NCBI GenBank assembly: GCA_026419775.2
Contig: JAOPGA020000055.1
Span: forward strand, 1-52,861
DNA: 52,861 bases
From: Acrasis kona
Taxonomy: Eukaryota > Heterolobosea > Eutetramitea > Acrasida > Acrasidae
Reading direction: 5' to 3'
The notes under the pieces were generated by a model. It was not told the origin of the DNA, ran no database searches, and worked only from the letters and a program-made list of their open reading frames with translations. This document shows, piece after piece, positions 1-10,291 of the stretch (position 1 is its first letter; each line of letters starts with the position of its first letter). The translations under genes and the position numbers were made by a program.

Positions 1-207
1 AGCACCCAACAATTTAAAGACATGCTGCAATCTTGTGAAGAAGAAGTGTTTTTGGATCTGTTATTAATACTGGGAGATGTCAAAATCATCGCGAATTCTC
101 TGATATTAAAGGAGGTCTTTCTGCTTTACTTGTTCTTACATCATCTCGCACTTCATTGTTCTTATATTGTTTTTGCTTCATATTGTGCAAGTTATTGTAA
201 CCTGTAG
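1..207 (+). pseudogene. BTB-domain-like fragment at the window edge
   Basis: The frame is open from base 1 to a TAG at 205-207. Residues from about 5 to 38 read like the start of a BTB/POZ domain: an amphipathic helix, then DLLLILGDVKIIANSLILKE, the usual pattern of a beta strand leading to 'I.ANSLIL'. After that the frame turns into unrelated hydrophobic sequence with no RSxYF core, so the domain is broken or the true exon ends near base 111. The BTB gene at 34.3-36.5 kb shows the same pattern (DVALESEGKVVYCHKLILGG), so this may be a relic of a relative. It could also be the last exon of a gene lying to the left. Confidence is limited because only about 38 residues support it. Confidence 0.35.
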
Positions 208-1184
208 TTGACTAATTTCTATTGGCTCTGTGAAGAAAAATTTTAAAAAAGAACACCAATACACCATGGTTCATTCATTGGCCAGACTCAAGACTCCCAG
301 GCAATTACTTGAGGAGAGGCATAGCAACTGTATTTAAATCTATCTACACTTTGCAAAGAAGAGGCTGTTATTATACGATAGAAAGGACCACGCATTTTCA
401 AGTTTGGAGCATGATGTGGTAATGTTCAAGTACTATTGGGAAAGTGTTTGAAAGGGAAGGGTTACTGTGTCTTTACCAACAGGGAACTGAAGAGTGCTGC
501 AATCCAGCGTAGCAGCGTAGCGTACTTTGTATATATAAATGGTGTTTAACCCCAATTTCCTTTTTTGTTTTATTAAAACTCCTGCGGCTTCGTCGTGAGC
601 AAAAATATAACTCCGTCATTAAGGTTTAGCCACACTGGGTGGATATCAATACCGTTTCGTTAACGAACAAACTTCTTCTGTTATCTACAGTTTTATTAAG
701 TCAACATTTAATTTTGGTTCCTTCACAGGCCAATTCAATGAAGAAATTCTTCAGTTCACTGACATGATGACATTCTCAAATTTTTGTGTTTAATATCAAT
801 ACCAGCATTTTCAGGTCAGCACTTCAAATCAGTTCACTAATTGGATTAGTTGCATTATTTGTTTTGTCGACGGAACTCGCCAGGTTGCATTTGTCGTCAG
901 ACCTTGTTCGACGTGGTAGATGAAGTCTTTGTTATTACAATGAGGGTCTGGGAAAGGTGGTGTGGTCGGAACCACTCATTCATGTTAAGTGTGCCAAACT
1001 TTAGACAGAAATGTTTATGATGTCACCACTATCTTTATACTGCACTTGTTAGGTTTCTGTAATTAATTGTGTTTTTTAAATGTAAAGGAATATGAACATG
1101 TCATGAGCTTTTTACTTTCGCTTATAAAGTTCACAAACTGTATAATGAAAAACAATAAGTTCACTCAAATGAGTCTGATAAATT
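208..1184. other. No gene recognised
   Basis: Nearly 1 kb without a convincing coding frame on either strand. It holds a short internal repeat of AGCGTAGC units near 508-525 and AT-rich stretches. The sequence looks like intergenic or decayed DNA. Confidence 0.5.
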
Positions 1185-1440
1185 TTAATTTATTTCCTTC
1201 AATGGATCTTCACCTTCTTTCTGGGTGTCATCGACTATTTCCTCCTTGTCTTTTCTCACCCTAAACTTTCTCTTCATCATAGATGAAATAGTTTCCGACA
1301 TATATTTGTTCTTTTCTTGTTCTTATCTAGTGTCATTGGCTAACAATAAGTTGAACATACCCATTTTCAATATTGCTCTCAACCACTTGGTGTCAGTGGT
1401 TGTTCTGTTTTTTTCAAAGAATCTAAAAAGCACGACTTCA
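1185..1440 (-). pseudogene. Short spliced minus-strand gene fragment
   Basis: The last exon (1321-1185) gives a lysine/glutamate-rich C-terminus beginning EQEKNKYMSETISSMMKRKF and ending KEIN. A 39-nt intron (1360-1322, donor GTATGT, acceptor ATAAG) fits the local intron size and joins it to an upstream exon reading FFEKNRTTTDTKWLRAILKM. Further upstream that frame closes at a TGA, and a neighbouring frame (SIVKSCFLDSL) is open instead, so the 5' part is missing, frameshifted or unresolved. I recognise no family. It is either the 3' end of a small gene or a relic. Confidence 0.3.
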
Positions 1441-1624
1441 CAATAGATCGATCATGTTCTAAAAAAAAATCTCCAATCAATTATTAATTAAATTTAATTA
1501 AGAGAGTGTCCCGTTTATTGTAAGACATTTGATCTAAAAATTGACTTGTACAATGATAAATAAAGAATATACAGTGCACACTTTACAAACTACAAAACTT
1601 TATGTAGAGGTTTTAGCACAATGA

Positions 1625-2463
1625 CTACTTGGAATTCTTCGTTTTGTCTCTGCACCTTTTGTTAACAAACCATGTATTGATTTGATGCAAACTCAAATTA
1701 GTAGCCTCCATTAATTCTTGCTTCTGCTCATAAGTTGGATACTTGTATTCATTTTGACTATACCACTTGTTTAGTATTTCCGTGGCGTTTGATGGTAACA
1801 TTCTTGCTTGCCTGCTATCGCTTTTTTTTGTGTTTCTTTCTATTTTTGTTACAACCAGAGGGGTTTTATCGTTGTTGGTGTGAGAGATGGTATTGGACTT
1901 TAAATTAAACAGAGGGACACCTAACTTCTTTAGTTGTGATTTTCTAAGTGGTATATATACAATGCTGTCCTCACAGTCAGGAAGCAGTAGTAGTGAGGAG
2001 TCGAATACTTCAAGATCCTGCTTAGTGTAAGCTTGTAGACTATTTAAACAAGCACTTTGAGAATTGGACGAGCCGAGCACGTCCAAAACACTTTCAGAGC
2101 GTTCTTTAAATTGGTCGTTGTGGGAGTTACCAACTGACAAACTGAAATATTGGTTAGGATGCTCTGTTTTGTTTATTGATGGAGGCTCGCTAGTTGAGTT
2201 CCCTGAGTTGAAGTCTGCTTTTTCTTGATTATCGTCCTCTGTGCAAAGATCATCTATAAGGAATGTTTTCATATGATGTTGAGTGATTTGTATATTTTGA
2301 ATATCACTCAACACATCAAAGTCTAATTTTAAATTTTTTGAATCTATGCCCAAATCAGAAACACCACCAAGTAAACTCTGTTGATCAATTTACAAGGAGG
2401 ATTCAAAAATAACTTGGTGTTCGTTCACTTGTATGACTTCTCCATTTCCAAAATGTCAAACAT
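1625..2463 (-). CDS. TALE-class homeodomain protein
   Basis: A DNA-binding transcription factor expected in the nucleus. The C-terminal 60 residues form a homeobox-KN type homeodomain: helix 1 with ILNKWYSQNEYKYPTYEQK, then helix 3 with INTWFVNKRCR. The WF.N.R core carries the invariant Trp, Phe and Asn of recognition helices. The three-residue-longer loop and the Pro-Thr-Tyr motif are TALE hallmarks. The rest is Ser/Asn-rich and probably disordered. I place the ATG at 2463. A 12-codon first exon (2463-2429) is joined through a 53-nt intron (2428-2376) to the main exon (2375-1625), because the main frame has a stop just upstream and no ATG of its own. It is divergent from the RGS gene only 33 bp away, so the two probably share a promoter. 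TALE proteins act as dimers in mating or cell-fate control in other eukaryotes; the role here is unknown. Confidence 0.85.
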
Positions 2464-2496
2464 CAGTGATTGGACTCCTAACACAAATGATAAAAG

Positions 2497-3126
2497 ATGA
2501 TAAGTGTTCTACTTAGCTGGGGAAGGAAGTCTAGAGATTGTGAACTTGAGACATCACTGAGTGACCCAATCCAAACACCATCATTGCATGCCGATGTTGC
2601 TCCCAAGATTGCAAACATCACTAAGAGAGCCTCTAGTTTAGGTTCGCCTCCATCAACTAAGAGTAGTTTCAAGCAAGACTGCATGAACAAAGTAAAGAAC
2701 AATATGATTTCGCGTCATCACGTTGAGATGCTTTCAACAAAAACAACAAGCGAGTTGATGTACATTAAAGAAATTCGATTTAATTTCAGGAGGTACACAG
2801 AGGCAGTGTACTGTACGGAGGTGGTTGATTTTTGGGAGATGGTAACCGCCTACAGAACCATCCTTGATGAACAATTAATGCTTGAGGAAGCACATAAAAT
2901 TGCCTTCTCCTGCTTAGTAGAGGGATGTAAGAGGGAGATAAACACTAACTCACGGTTGAGAAAAAAGATCTTCCATGAAATTAAAACAGGGAAAGTAGAT
3001 AGTACCCTGTTTGATGACGTGATGAAAGAGATTCAATCCGAGGATGGTGTGTTGGGAGATGCATTCAAAAGGTACAAGGAACTAGTTATTAGAATAGATA
3101 AAGAGAGGAATAGTGTAAATACATAA
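2497..3126 (+). CDS. RGS-domain protein (regulator of G-protein signalling)
   Basis: Residues about 70-205 match the nine-helix RGS fold, which binds active G-alpha subunits and speeds GTP hydrolysis. The pattern includes FRRYTEAVYCTEVVDFWEMV (helices 3-4), an alanine-rich helix followed by INTNSRLRKKIFHEIK, and a closing LGDAFKRY, where family members usually read D.F.RF. The first 65 residues are Ser/Pro-rich and may be a linker. No membrane segment is seen. The ATG at 2497 is used because the frame is closed upstream. A short non-recognised first exon is possible. The gene is intronless here and converges on the F-box/LRR gene 88 bp downstream. Confidence 0.75.
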   Translation: MISVLLSWGRKSRDCELETSLSDPIQTPSLHADVAPKIANITKRASSLGSPPSTKSSFKQDCMNKVKNNMISRHHVEMLSTKTTSELMYIKEIRFNFRRYTEAVYCTEVVDFWEMVTAYRTILDEQLMLEEAHKIAFSCLVEGCKREINTNSRLRKKIFHEIKTGKVDSTLFDDVMKEIQSEDGVLGDAFKRYKELVIRIDKERNSVNT

Positions 3127-3213
3127 AATTCATTCTAAATGTTTTTTTTCAAAAACCACACATCATATTGTTCATGATACATTAAAAACCTATTTATTAA
3201 TTTATATCATTTT

Positions 3214-5154
3214 TTAAATTGTTATGTGATTCACCCTACACATTTTAGAAATGTTAGAGATCCTAAAGAAACCAATATCTTCTTTACGGGTGCCTATATT
3301 TATAAGCTGTAGCTTTGGACATTGTACTGCATAAAATTGAGCAAGTGATTGTGAAGGAATAATGACAGAACTGAGATTGTCACAATTACGAACTGCAAAC
3401 GTACTCAACTTTGAACAGTTAAATTTTTTGATGTTCAAATATCTAATAGATGAAGAATCATTCAAAATTAGCGTACTCAAGGTGGCACTACTGGATATAA
3501 TATTGTCTAGAGTGTCGTTAGTAAGCCATTCGTTACATTTTGACAGTCTCAAATCCTTCAAGTTGTTGCATTGGACATCACAATGTTTCAAGTTGTCAAG
3601 ATGACTTGCATCAATGTCACTAGGACCGGCAGATACCTGCACGGATAAGTGCTCCAACAAAGGATAGTTTATTTTGATCTGGTGAAGGCCACCAAGAGAA
3701 TTATTAGAAATACAAAGTTTTTTCAGTTTTGGGCAATCCCACTCCGGCATGTGATTTGTGCTTGTAGAAAAGTTGATCAGCGTCAAGCTTCTCAAATGTT
3801 TAAAAATATACTTCTTGGCCTGAGTGTTAAAAGACTTTTTGTTGTTGTTATGGTGCAATTGTAATGTCCAGTCAACAACAGACAACTCACACAGGTTCAC
3901 ACATTGCTCAAGACCACTAACATTAAACTTCTTGTCAATATTCGAAAACGAAAGACTCGTTAAATTTACACATGAAATTAAAATATTAACTTTCGTTATA
4001 GCAGAATCACTTGATGGAGATGCAACACTTCCGCGGAAATCCAGATTTAACCTTTCCAGAGAACTACTTTGAATTAAAACAGGTTTGAGAGGTTCTTCAG
4101 AAAAGACTTTGGAATTAGACACACATTTATAATTCACATCATCAGTAACAATGACACCCTGGTGAAATTGAACATCAACCATGTCCAATTCCTTCAACTT
4201 TGGAACAAAAAATGTTTCAAGAGATGACTTTGGAGATCTTGTCACAATAAATTTTATTAACTTCATTTTAATCAAGTTCAAAAATTCATGTGGTTCGAAT
4301 GATGTAACATTATATCCAGAACGTAAAATGCTTGCGACACATCCCTCTAAATGTAGTTTTTCAAGGCTTGGTAATGTCTTAAAAGTATTGAATTGTGTCG
4401 TGTCGGGTGTGAGAGGAAGTTGTTGGGAATGGTTGAGTTGACAGTTTACAATTTGAAGATCGCACAACCTGTTCGCATTAGCTAGTATTAACTTGACTCC
4501 TCTTTGGTGTAGATTAGGAAGGGAAATAAGTTTGATTTTCGTAAGTTCTTGGCACATTAAATGTACATTATCCTCAAAGTTGGTAAAGGAAGGTATGTTG
4601 CTCATCGTGAGTTGTTGTAACTTGTTGAATCTGTTTGCTTCGATAAATGAATTAAACAACGTGTCGAAACCGTCGATGCTTATTCCCGATAGATCCAAGT
4701 GTGTAATTTCTTCGGGGTATTTTATATAGTCCTTCACTCTGTTGATTTTAAAGTATTTGTTTTCGTATAGCGAAGGTCTTTTCGAAATGAACGATGTTCG
4801 TTTTATAAAATGAGTGTGATGGTGTGGAGTATGAATTATATTTGAATCAATATACAAGTGCGAAAGTACAGATGGCTTGTAATTATGTATCGCGTGATAC
4901 CAGGATTTACAGACCAAGCCTAAAACTGTTATAGTCTCAGGAGTGTGCATGTACGTGAAAATAATGTACAAAAGCTCGGGGACATCAATGTCAACAAAGA
5001 CATGGTCTTCTTCAATTAATGTATCGTTCGCTTTAAATGGGTCATACGACTCAAGGTCGTTCGTGAAGCAGTCGTTGACCCCTGTCTTCAGTCTCTTCGT
5101 CATGTTCGAAAAGGCAGACGTGGGAGAGTGCTGCCTCTTGGTCCGCACCGTCAT
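3214..5154 (-). CDS. F-box and leucine-rich-repeat protein
   Basis: 646 residues without introns. Residues about 52-95 form an F-box: VDIDVPELLYIIFTYMHTPE followed by VLGLVCKSWYHAIHNYKPSV. The conserved 'P.ELL..IF.Y' and 'L.CKSW' signatures bind Skp1 in an SCF ubiquitin ligase. The remainder is built of irregular leucine-rich repeats such as LEKLHLEGC, LTSLSFSN and LKDLRLSKCNEWL, which would choose the substrate. A basic N-terminus could serve as a nuclear signal. The ATG at 5154 is preceded by stops. A second F-box/LRR gene at 45.2-46.4 kb shows that this is an expanded family. The substrate cannot be told from sequence. Confidence 0.85.
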   Translation of the reverse strand: MTVRTKRQHSPTSAFSNMTKRLKTGVNDCFTNDLESYDPFKANDTLIEEDHVFVDIDVPELLYIIFTYMHTPETITVLGLVCKSWYHAIHNYKPSVLSHLYIDSNIIHTPHHHTHFIKRTSFISKRPSLYENKYFKINRVKDYIKYPEEITHLDLSGISIDGFDTLFNSFIEANRFNKLQQLTMSNIPSFTNFEDNVHLMCQELTKIKLISLPNLHQRGVKLILANANRLCDLQIVNCQLNHSQQLPLTPDTTQFNTFKTLPSLEKLHLEGCVASILRSGYNVTSFEPHEFLNLIKMKLIKFIVTRSPKSSLETFFVPKLKELDMVDVQFHQGVIVTDDVNYKCVSNSKVFSEEPLKPVLIQSSSLERLNLDFRGSVASPSSDSAITKVNILISCVNLTSLSFSNIDKKFNVSGLEQCVNLCELSVVDWTLQLHHNNNKKSFNTQAKKYIFKHLRSLTLINFSTSTNHMPEWDCPKLKKLCISNNSLGGLHQIKINYPLLEHLSVQVSAGPSDIDASHLDNLKHCDVQCNNLKDLRLSKCNEWLTNDTLDNIISSSATLSTLILNDSSSIRYLNIKKFNCSKLSTFAVRNCDNLSSVIIPSQSLAQFYAVQCPKLQLINIGTRKEDIGFFRISNISKMCRVNHITI

Positions 5155-5223
5155 TGAGTTCGTTGTGAAAAACTGAAAGGGACATCAATTCTATTAAAAG
5201 ACTAGACTATAAAACAACATTGA

Positions 5224-8200
5224 TTATTTATTGGCAAGTGACATTAGCTGGCGTAGTGAATTTTGTTCTTCCTGTGAAAGTCTACTTGTAATCTGAACAA
5301 ACTGTGGATTATATTTTTGAGAGAACTTCAACATTGTTGTTCCAAATGTCAAATTTTCGTCAATCGTGTCAAGTATGCTATTAAAGTCGGCCTCTTCCTC
5401 AAGTTCATCATCATCATGTCCCTGCTTGTCCCATTCACATTCCGAAATTTCTTTTAATAAACTTTGTATTTGCTTAGTCTTGACGATTCCGGTTACATCC
5501 TGGTCACCTTCTTGTTCATAAGGTTCGTCTTGGTCATCTTCGTCCTCAAAGTCGTCTTCGAAACCTTCATCCTGCATGTCAAAGTGCTCTCCGTTCATAA
5601 TTCTCTGTTCGGCGATCTTGCTTTCTTCCTCAGCCTCAGCTTCATATTCCGCAATCTTCTTCTTCTCAGCCTCAATCTTGACAAGTAATTTGACGCAATT
5701 TTGGACAATGAAGAAAATATTGGTTTGGACAACTTGAGGAAGATGAGACAACTCTGGATAAGACAACAAGGAATCCAAACCCAACAAGGAACATTTCATA
5801 TCATAGACACGAGACATTTTTGGAATAATCTGCAACCACAAACCAAACACTTGCGCAGTAGAATTTGTTCTGGTCATAAAATCAAAAGTCATAGGAACAC
5901 TATATAAGAAGGCATCGCACAAACAATTCGTCAACAAAATCTTCAAGGAATTAGTCTCGCAATGGCTCAATTTCTTAAAAACTAGAGTCATAATCTTTGC
6001 AAAATCTTGATCAATCTGACCACGACAACTTTGCAACAAGACGGAAGCAAGAAGAGCAGCAGCTTGCGTTTCCTTTTCAGCAGCTTCCTCATCGTTCAAA
6101 AAGAATTCTAAAATGTGCAAAATCGCGTCCATATAACGACGATCGGACAAGAAAACTTTATTACCCTTTGAAATGAAATTATCAAGGGGAGAAATCAAGT
6201 TACTAATGTAATAATTAGCGTATTGTTGGAAGGAATGGAACAATGCAGGGAATAACCTCCAAATGGTAGCTCCGTTCAATTCTCCATCATGGAAATACGT
6301 CAAGGAGGCACTAATGCCACAAACTTCCTCGTAATAATCGAATCCTCTGTCCTTTGGGTCCATTAAAATCTTTTCCAACAACGGAACGATTAATTCTTGA
6401 GCAGAACGTAACAAGTGTTGATTCTTGTTACCGACAGAGTTTAGCACGGTCAAAATTACCTTCAAGCAGCACGAACACACGATTTCGCCCTCGCCGAATT
6501 CTTCAATGTTGTCGTCGTTCAAATCATTTTGATCATCTTCATCATCTTGATCGAATAATGTGTGACATCTTGCGACCATGTTTTGCAGTAATTCCAGAGC
6601 ATAAGGTTCTATTTCGCTACTGAACGCTTCGATCAGGTCATCAATGCTTTGTACCACATCTCCATAATCCAATTCTTGCATCATTTGAATGTATAGGTTG
6701 AGTAATTTGGGTAGCAACGGTCTGACCTCTGGTATGATGGATGCATTTTGTAAGAAACCAGTTAGCGATGTTCCTGCTTGGACCTTTACTATCAAGTGAT
6801 TGTCTTGTAGCGAATTTAAAATGTTTCTGACGACGTTCAGCAGGGAATCTCTATTCTCCCATTTGATGAGCGCGTAGATGCCGGCCGTCCAACATGCTCT
6901 GGCACGTAAATGGGCTTGGTTTGATGCAAAGTTTGGAATGACGTAATTGACCATGACGCCTTCTAATTGGGAACGTAATGTTTTGTCGGTCATGATTGGT
7001 TTCTTCATGTTTCCGAGAGCGTATAGCATTCCATCGGATATTTTCGCATTGTTCTGCTTCATGCCTTGATCGAATAATTGTAAGAATAATTGCATGGCGT
7101 CTTCTTTGCGGGTCTCCAATAGATCGAAAAGTGCGTTTCCTGCGGAGGTCTTTACGCTGTATACGTCGGTGACAAAATCAAAATTGACTCTCAGGTATTC
7201 TTGAAGATCATCTTCCCACATCTCTTGATCGTGTTGTGAATAGTAAAGTTGAGGGAATATTACATCCTTGATTAATGTTTCCAGCTTGGACTTTAGAGCA
7301 ATGTTATAAATCTCCTTGTTTCGTATCCTATCAGTTTCGGTCAACCAAAAAATTATTTTTAGAAAAGAACTTACGAAGCACCGATATAGTAGAAGCACAA
7401 CGAAACAACTCTGGAAGGCATGAGCAAGTTGCCTCTGTTGTATTCAAGTATATTATTGAGGAATAATGCCAAGAAAGGAAGTGAGTACTTTTCCATGAAG
7501 TACTTTGCAAATTTCTTTTTGTTCTCTCCCTTGACCATTGATATTAAATTGTTGTTCAGGAACAATCTATACACAATGTGAAGGATCCACTTCTTTGAAC
7601 CCCAATGAGGATTGCTGTTGTCTGAACTTTGTTCGGAAGGCATCTGGAACACCTTTTGGAACATGTCCATCCATGTATCAATGTTTTTTGGTTCTCTGAT
7701 AAAGTATTCTGGTACGTCCAACTATTTTTGGTTTTAACGAAAATGAATCATGTAAGTGACACATACCTGAATACCATACCAGAAGCATTTTACAATGAGT
7801 TTACGTAGGATTGCAAACTCGTTTGTATTGCTTGTGGTCAAGTAAGAAAACATTTGTGACAAGATTGGGAATGTCCTTCTGACAATGTCGAAGACCGGAA
7901 TCTTGTTTTCCTCTCCCATCGCATACTTGTAAGACTTTAGTAACTCGCTGAGTACCAAAAGTGATGCATAAATGGTGTTTGGGTCATTCTGACCAGACAT
8001 TAAAGTAATGATTTCGTCCACAAGTGTAGGCCATTTGACTGGGTAATCAGTGGAGATGATTTTATTCAAACATCCACAAAGCACGCTTCTGTGATTTTTT
8101 AAAAACGATTGATTTTGTGTAAATTTACCTGTGTAACTGAGAGGATTTGACCACAGCATTTAAAATTGATGCCCTCAAGTAGTTTTTATCCTCTTGTGGA

Positions 8201-8472
8201 AGTGTGTTACTCTCACTGTTGTATCTTGAAATTATTTGATTTTTGAGGTAGATGGCCGCTGATTGTTGTATAGGAACTCCCAAGTTGTTGCTGATGACAG
8301 TCTCCAATAATAATGGCGTGAACCCATTAACTTTCGAATACTAATAAATGTAAAATTTATATAAATGTTGAAGTAGACTTACGTTAGTTAAAGCAAGCTC
8401 AGCGTCCTTTCTTATTTGTGCGTTTGGATTGATAGTGGCTGCTAGTGCCGCATGGACGTCTCCTGGGTTCAT
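5224..8472 (-). CDS. Importin-7/8-type nuclear transport receptor
   Basis: Five exons rebuilt: 8472-8383, 8340-8129, 8088-7767, 7721-7375 and 7327-5224. The introns are 38-47 nt and all are GT-AG. The product is 1024 residues, close to the roughly 1040 of animal importin-7/8 and yeast Sxm1/Nmd5. The N-terminus carries the importin-beta Ran-binding helix pair (DAELALTNYSKVNGFTPLLL, then QQSAAIYLKNQI). HEAT-like helices follow throughout. Near residues 880-920 there is an acidic loop (EGFEDDFEDEDDQDE) typical of importin-7, thought to help with ribosomal-protein, histone or SMAD cargo. It acts at the nuclear pore, taking cargo in and releasing it on RanGTP. The stop lies 70 bp upstream of the F-box gene on the same strand. 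Confidence 0.92.
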
Positions 8473-8841
8473 TCTTTGGCCTTGTAAAATATTTCAGGAC
8501 TGTGAAAATCAGACAACCGCAATGATTGAACTATCCAAATACGAACTCCACATTTCACTAATAGCTAATTAACGAAGCCGTAGACAAACAAACACATCAC
8601 ATCACTCAAAGTTATCAATGAAATTTTTCTATAATAACTAAACAATTAGATGCGTTTGTTAAATCTATCATTTCAGGTTTATGCTCGAAGGTAAACGATA
8701 GTCCTATCGTACACGTTGAACGATTACTGTGGTAGATCAGAAAATTATCTCAACACAAGTGATTCTAAATTTCTATTGTTATTAAATGTCAAACCTGTCA
8801 ATTAGGTTTACCAAACAAAAAGACCTCAGTGACAGCAAAAG
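8473..8841. promoter_or_regulatory. Divergent intergenic region with small palindromes
   Basis: A 369-bp gap between the divergent importin and EF-hand genes, holding no coding frame. It has two small inverted repeats: ACGATA/TATCGT with a 4-nt loop at 8695-8710, and AAACCT/AGGTTT with a 7-nt loop at 8791-8809, the latter 33 bp before the EF-hand ATG. These are candidate binding sites only. Confidence 0.35.
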
Positions 8842-9132
8842 ATGAGCAGTTGGGAGAAGCTAAATGAAGAGCAGAAAGAGCAAATAAAAGCTGCTTTTGA
8901 TATTTGTGACAACGACCAAAACGGCTTTATCGACCTTGAGGAATTAAAGGAAGTACTAAAAGCACTTGGAGAAGTAAGTTCTCCCATCACCGTTTTATTT
9001 AACACAAACCTATAGAGCGCAACAGACCAACAAGCAAAAGAATTAATGAAAGAGATTGATACAGATGGAAATGGACTAATAAGTATAGAAGAGTTTTGTG
9101 AAGCCATGGCCGATTGGTGGCTACGCGCATAA
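8842..9132 (+). CDS. Small two-EF-hand calcium-binding protein
   Basis: An 82-residue protein from two exons (8842-8973 and 9016-9132), split by a 42-nt intron starting GTAAGT. Two EF-hand loops are intact: DNDQNGFIDLEE at about residues 23-34 and DTDGNGLISIEE at about 58-69. Each has Asp at positions 1 and 3, Gly at 6, Ile at 8 and Glu at 12. The flanking helices resemble half of a calmodulin or centrin. It is therefore a single EF-hand pair, like parvulins, calbindin-type sensors or a half-calmodulin. It ends in WWLRA with no lipidation signal. It lies 92 bp upstream of LZTFL1 on the same strand. Confidence 0.88.
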
Positions 9133-9224
9133 AACAAGGAAGAATCATGAAAAAACCTGTAACATAAAACAAGTTGTACTCTTCTCTTTTGTGTTTTTAG
9201 TTGACTCGTTACAAAAACCCGAAA

Positions 9225-10269
9225 ATGGCTGACTCCGACTCTACTGTATTGGAGGGATTAAGTGACCACTATGTCCAGGTCATAAAAGCTTTCTTGGAGT
9301 TTGGTCGCCATCAAAGCGAACTTGGCATCAGAGAGATTGAGGGTGCCTTTAAAAGAGTCGCAGATAGTAGGTTGCTGTCAAACACATACACAGAGAAGGA
9401 AGTGAAGAACATACTCTCTGATCTTCAATCCGAAGTTAGGTCTGCTGCAAAAAAGGAATCAAAAACCAATATCCACACCTCTGTTGAACTTTTAAGACAA
9501 GTCTTCCAAGAGGCTGATAACCTCGGTTTCTCCATGATTGTTAATGTATCAAGCATTGAATCAGAGTAAGAGCATTAGTAACTATCAACTAACCTAGATC
9601 AGAGAAAAGTTAGCAAACATTTCGAAATTAGAGGACAAGATGTTTGCCAAACCTAACACGTTGAGCAAGTTACCAACTCTAGGTAACGCCATGGCTGGTG
9701 CTGAGGATACTGTTAAATTGAGAACTGATAATCAAAATTTAAGAGAGAAAATCACAGAGTTGCAGAAGACCGTAAGTCTTTGACGTCTTTGTGGATGACC
9801 AACCTTGTAGTACAAGAGCATGATGGACGAAAAGTCCTCGACAACTGAAAAACTGAACAAAAGTAAAGAGGAGAATGACAAACTAAAGGAGCAAAATGAC
9901 AGCTTAAACGAGCAATTGTCAAACGCGATGGGTAATTTGGAAATTTCGAATTCAGCAGCTTCTTCGGGCAATGTAAGTTTTGATTTATAAAACAAACTAA
10001 CAAAGTAAAGAGCGAAGTTCAGAAATTCATCGAACAAGTCAAACGACTTGAAGAGCAGCTAAGTCAAAAAAAGACCGAGTTAGTGGAAACTAAAAAGGAA
10101 TTGAGCGAGAGGATTAATGAAACAGTGCAATTCCAGAACATGAAAAAAATCCTTACCACCAAGAACCAACAACTAAAAGAATTGAGGGACAAGCTTAACA
10201 AGTAAGCATTTATAATCATAAAGCATTCGACAACATTAATTTAGGTATGAGGAAACGCCAGAAGAATGA
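9225..10269 (+). CDS. LZTFL1: LZTFL1 (BBS17), BBSome-regulating coiled-coil protein
   Basis: Five exons (9225-9565, 9603-9771, 9811-9973, 10012-10201, 10245-10269), with introns of 37-43 nt, give 295 residues against 299 in human. The N-terminal helical domain reads SDHYVQVIKAFLEFGRHQSE, with the ADSRLLSNTYTEKEV segment that in LZTFL1 is 'KESRLVEETFT..EV'. Next comes a long leucine-zipper coiled coil, and the C-terminus FQNMKKILTTKNQQLKELRD is nearly the family signature. LZTFL1 binds the BBSome and controls its ciliary import and cargo removal, so the organism likely builds cilia. The boundary of exon 4 may be off by one base. It converges on ATE1 with only 22 bp between the stops. Confidence 0.9.
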
Positions 10270-10291
10270 AATAAAAAGTATTTATTCATGG
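10270..10291. terminator. Bidirectional polyadenylation signal between convergent genes
   Basis: The 22 bases between the LZTFL1 and ATE1 stops contain AATAAA on the plus strand (10270-10275) and its mirror TTTATT (10281-10286), which is AATAAA on the minus strand. Cleavage normally falls 10-30 nt past the signal, so each transcript would run into the coding region of the other. Confidence 0.6.

Noticed and set aside
9732-10037. Minus-strand ORFs overlapping LZTFL1
   Set aside because: Shadows of coiled-coil coding sequence rich in AAA/GAG codons; the plus strand matches the family over its whole length.
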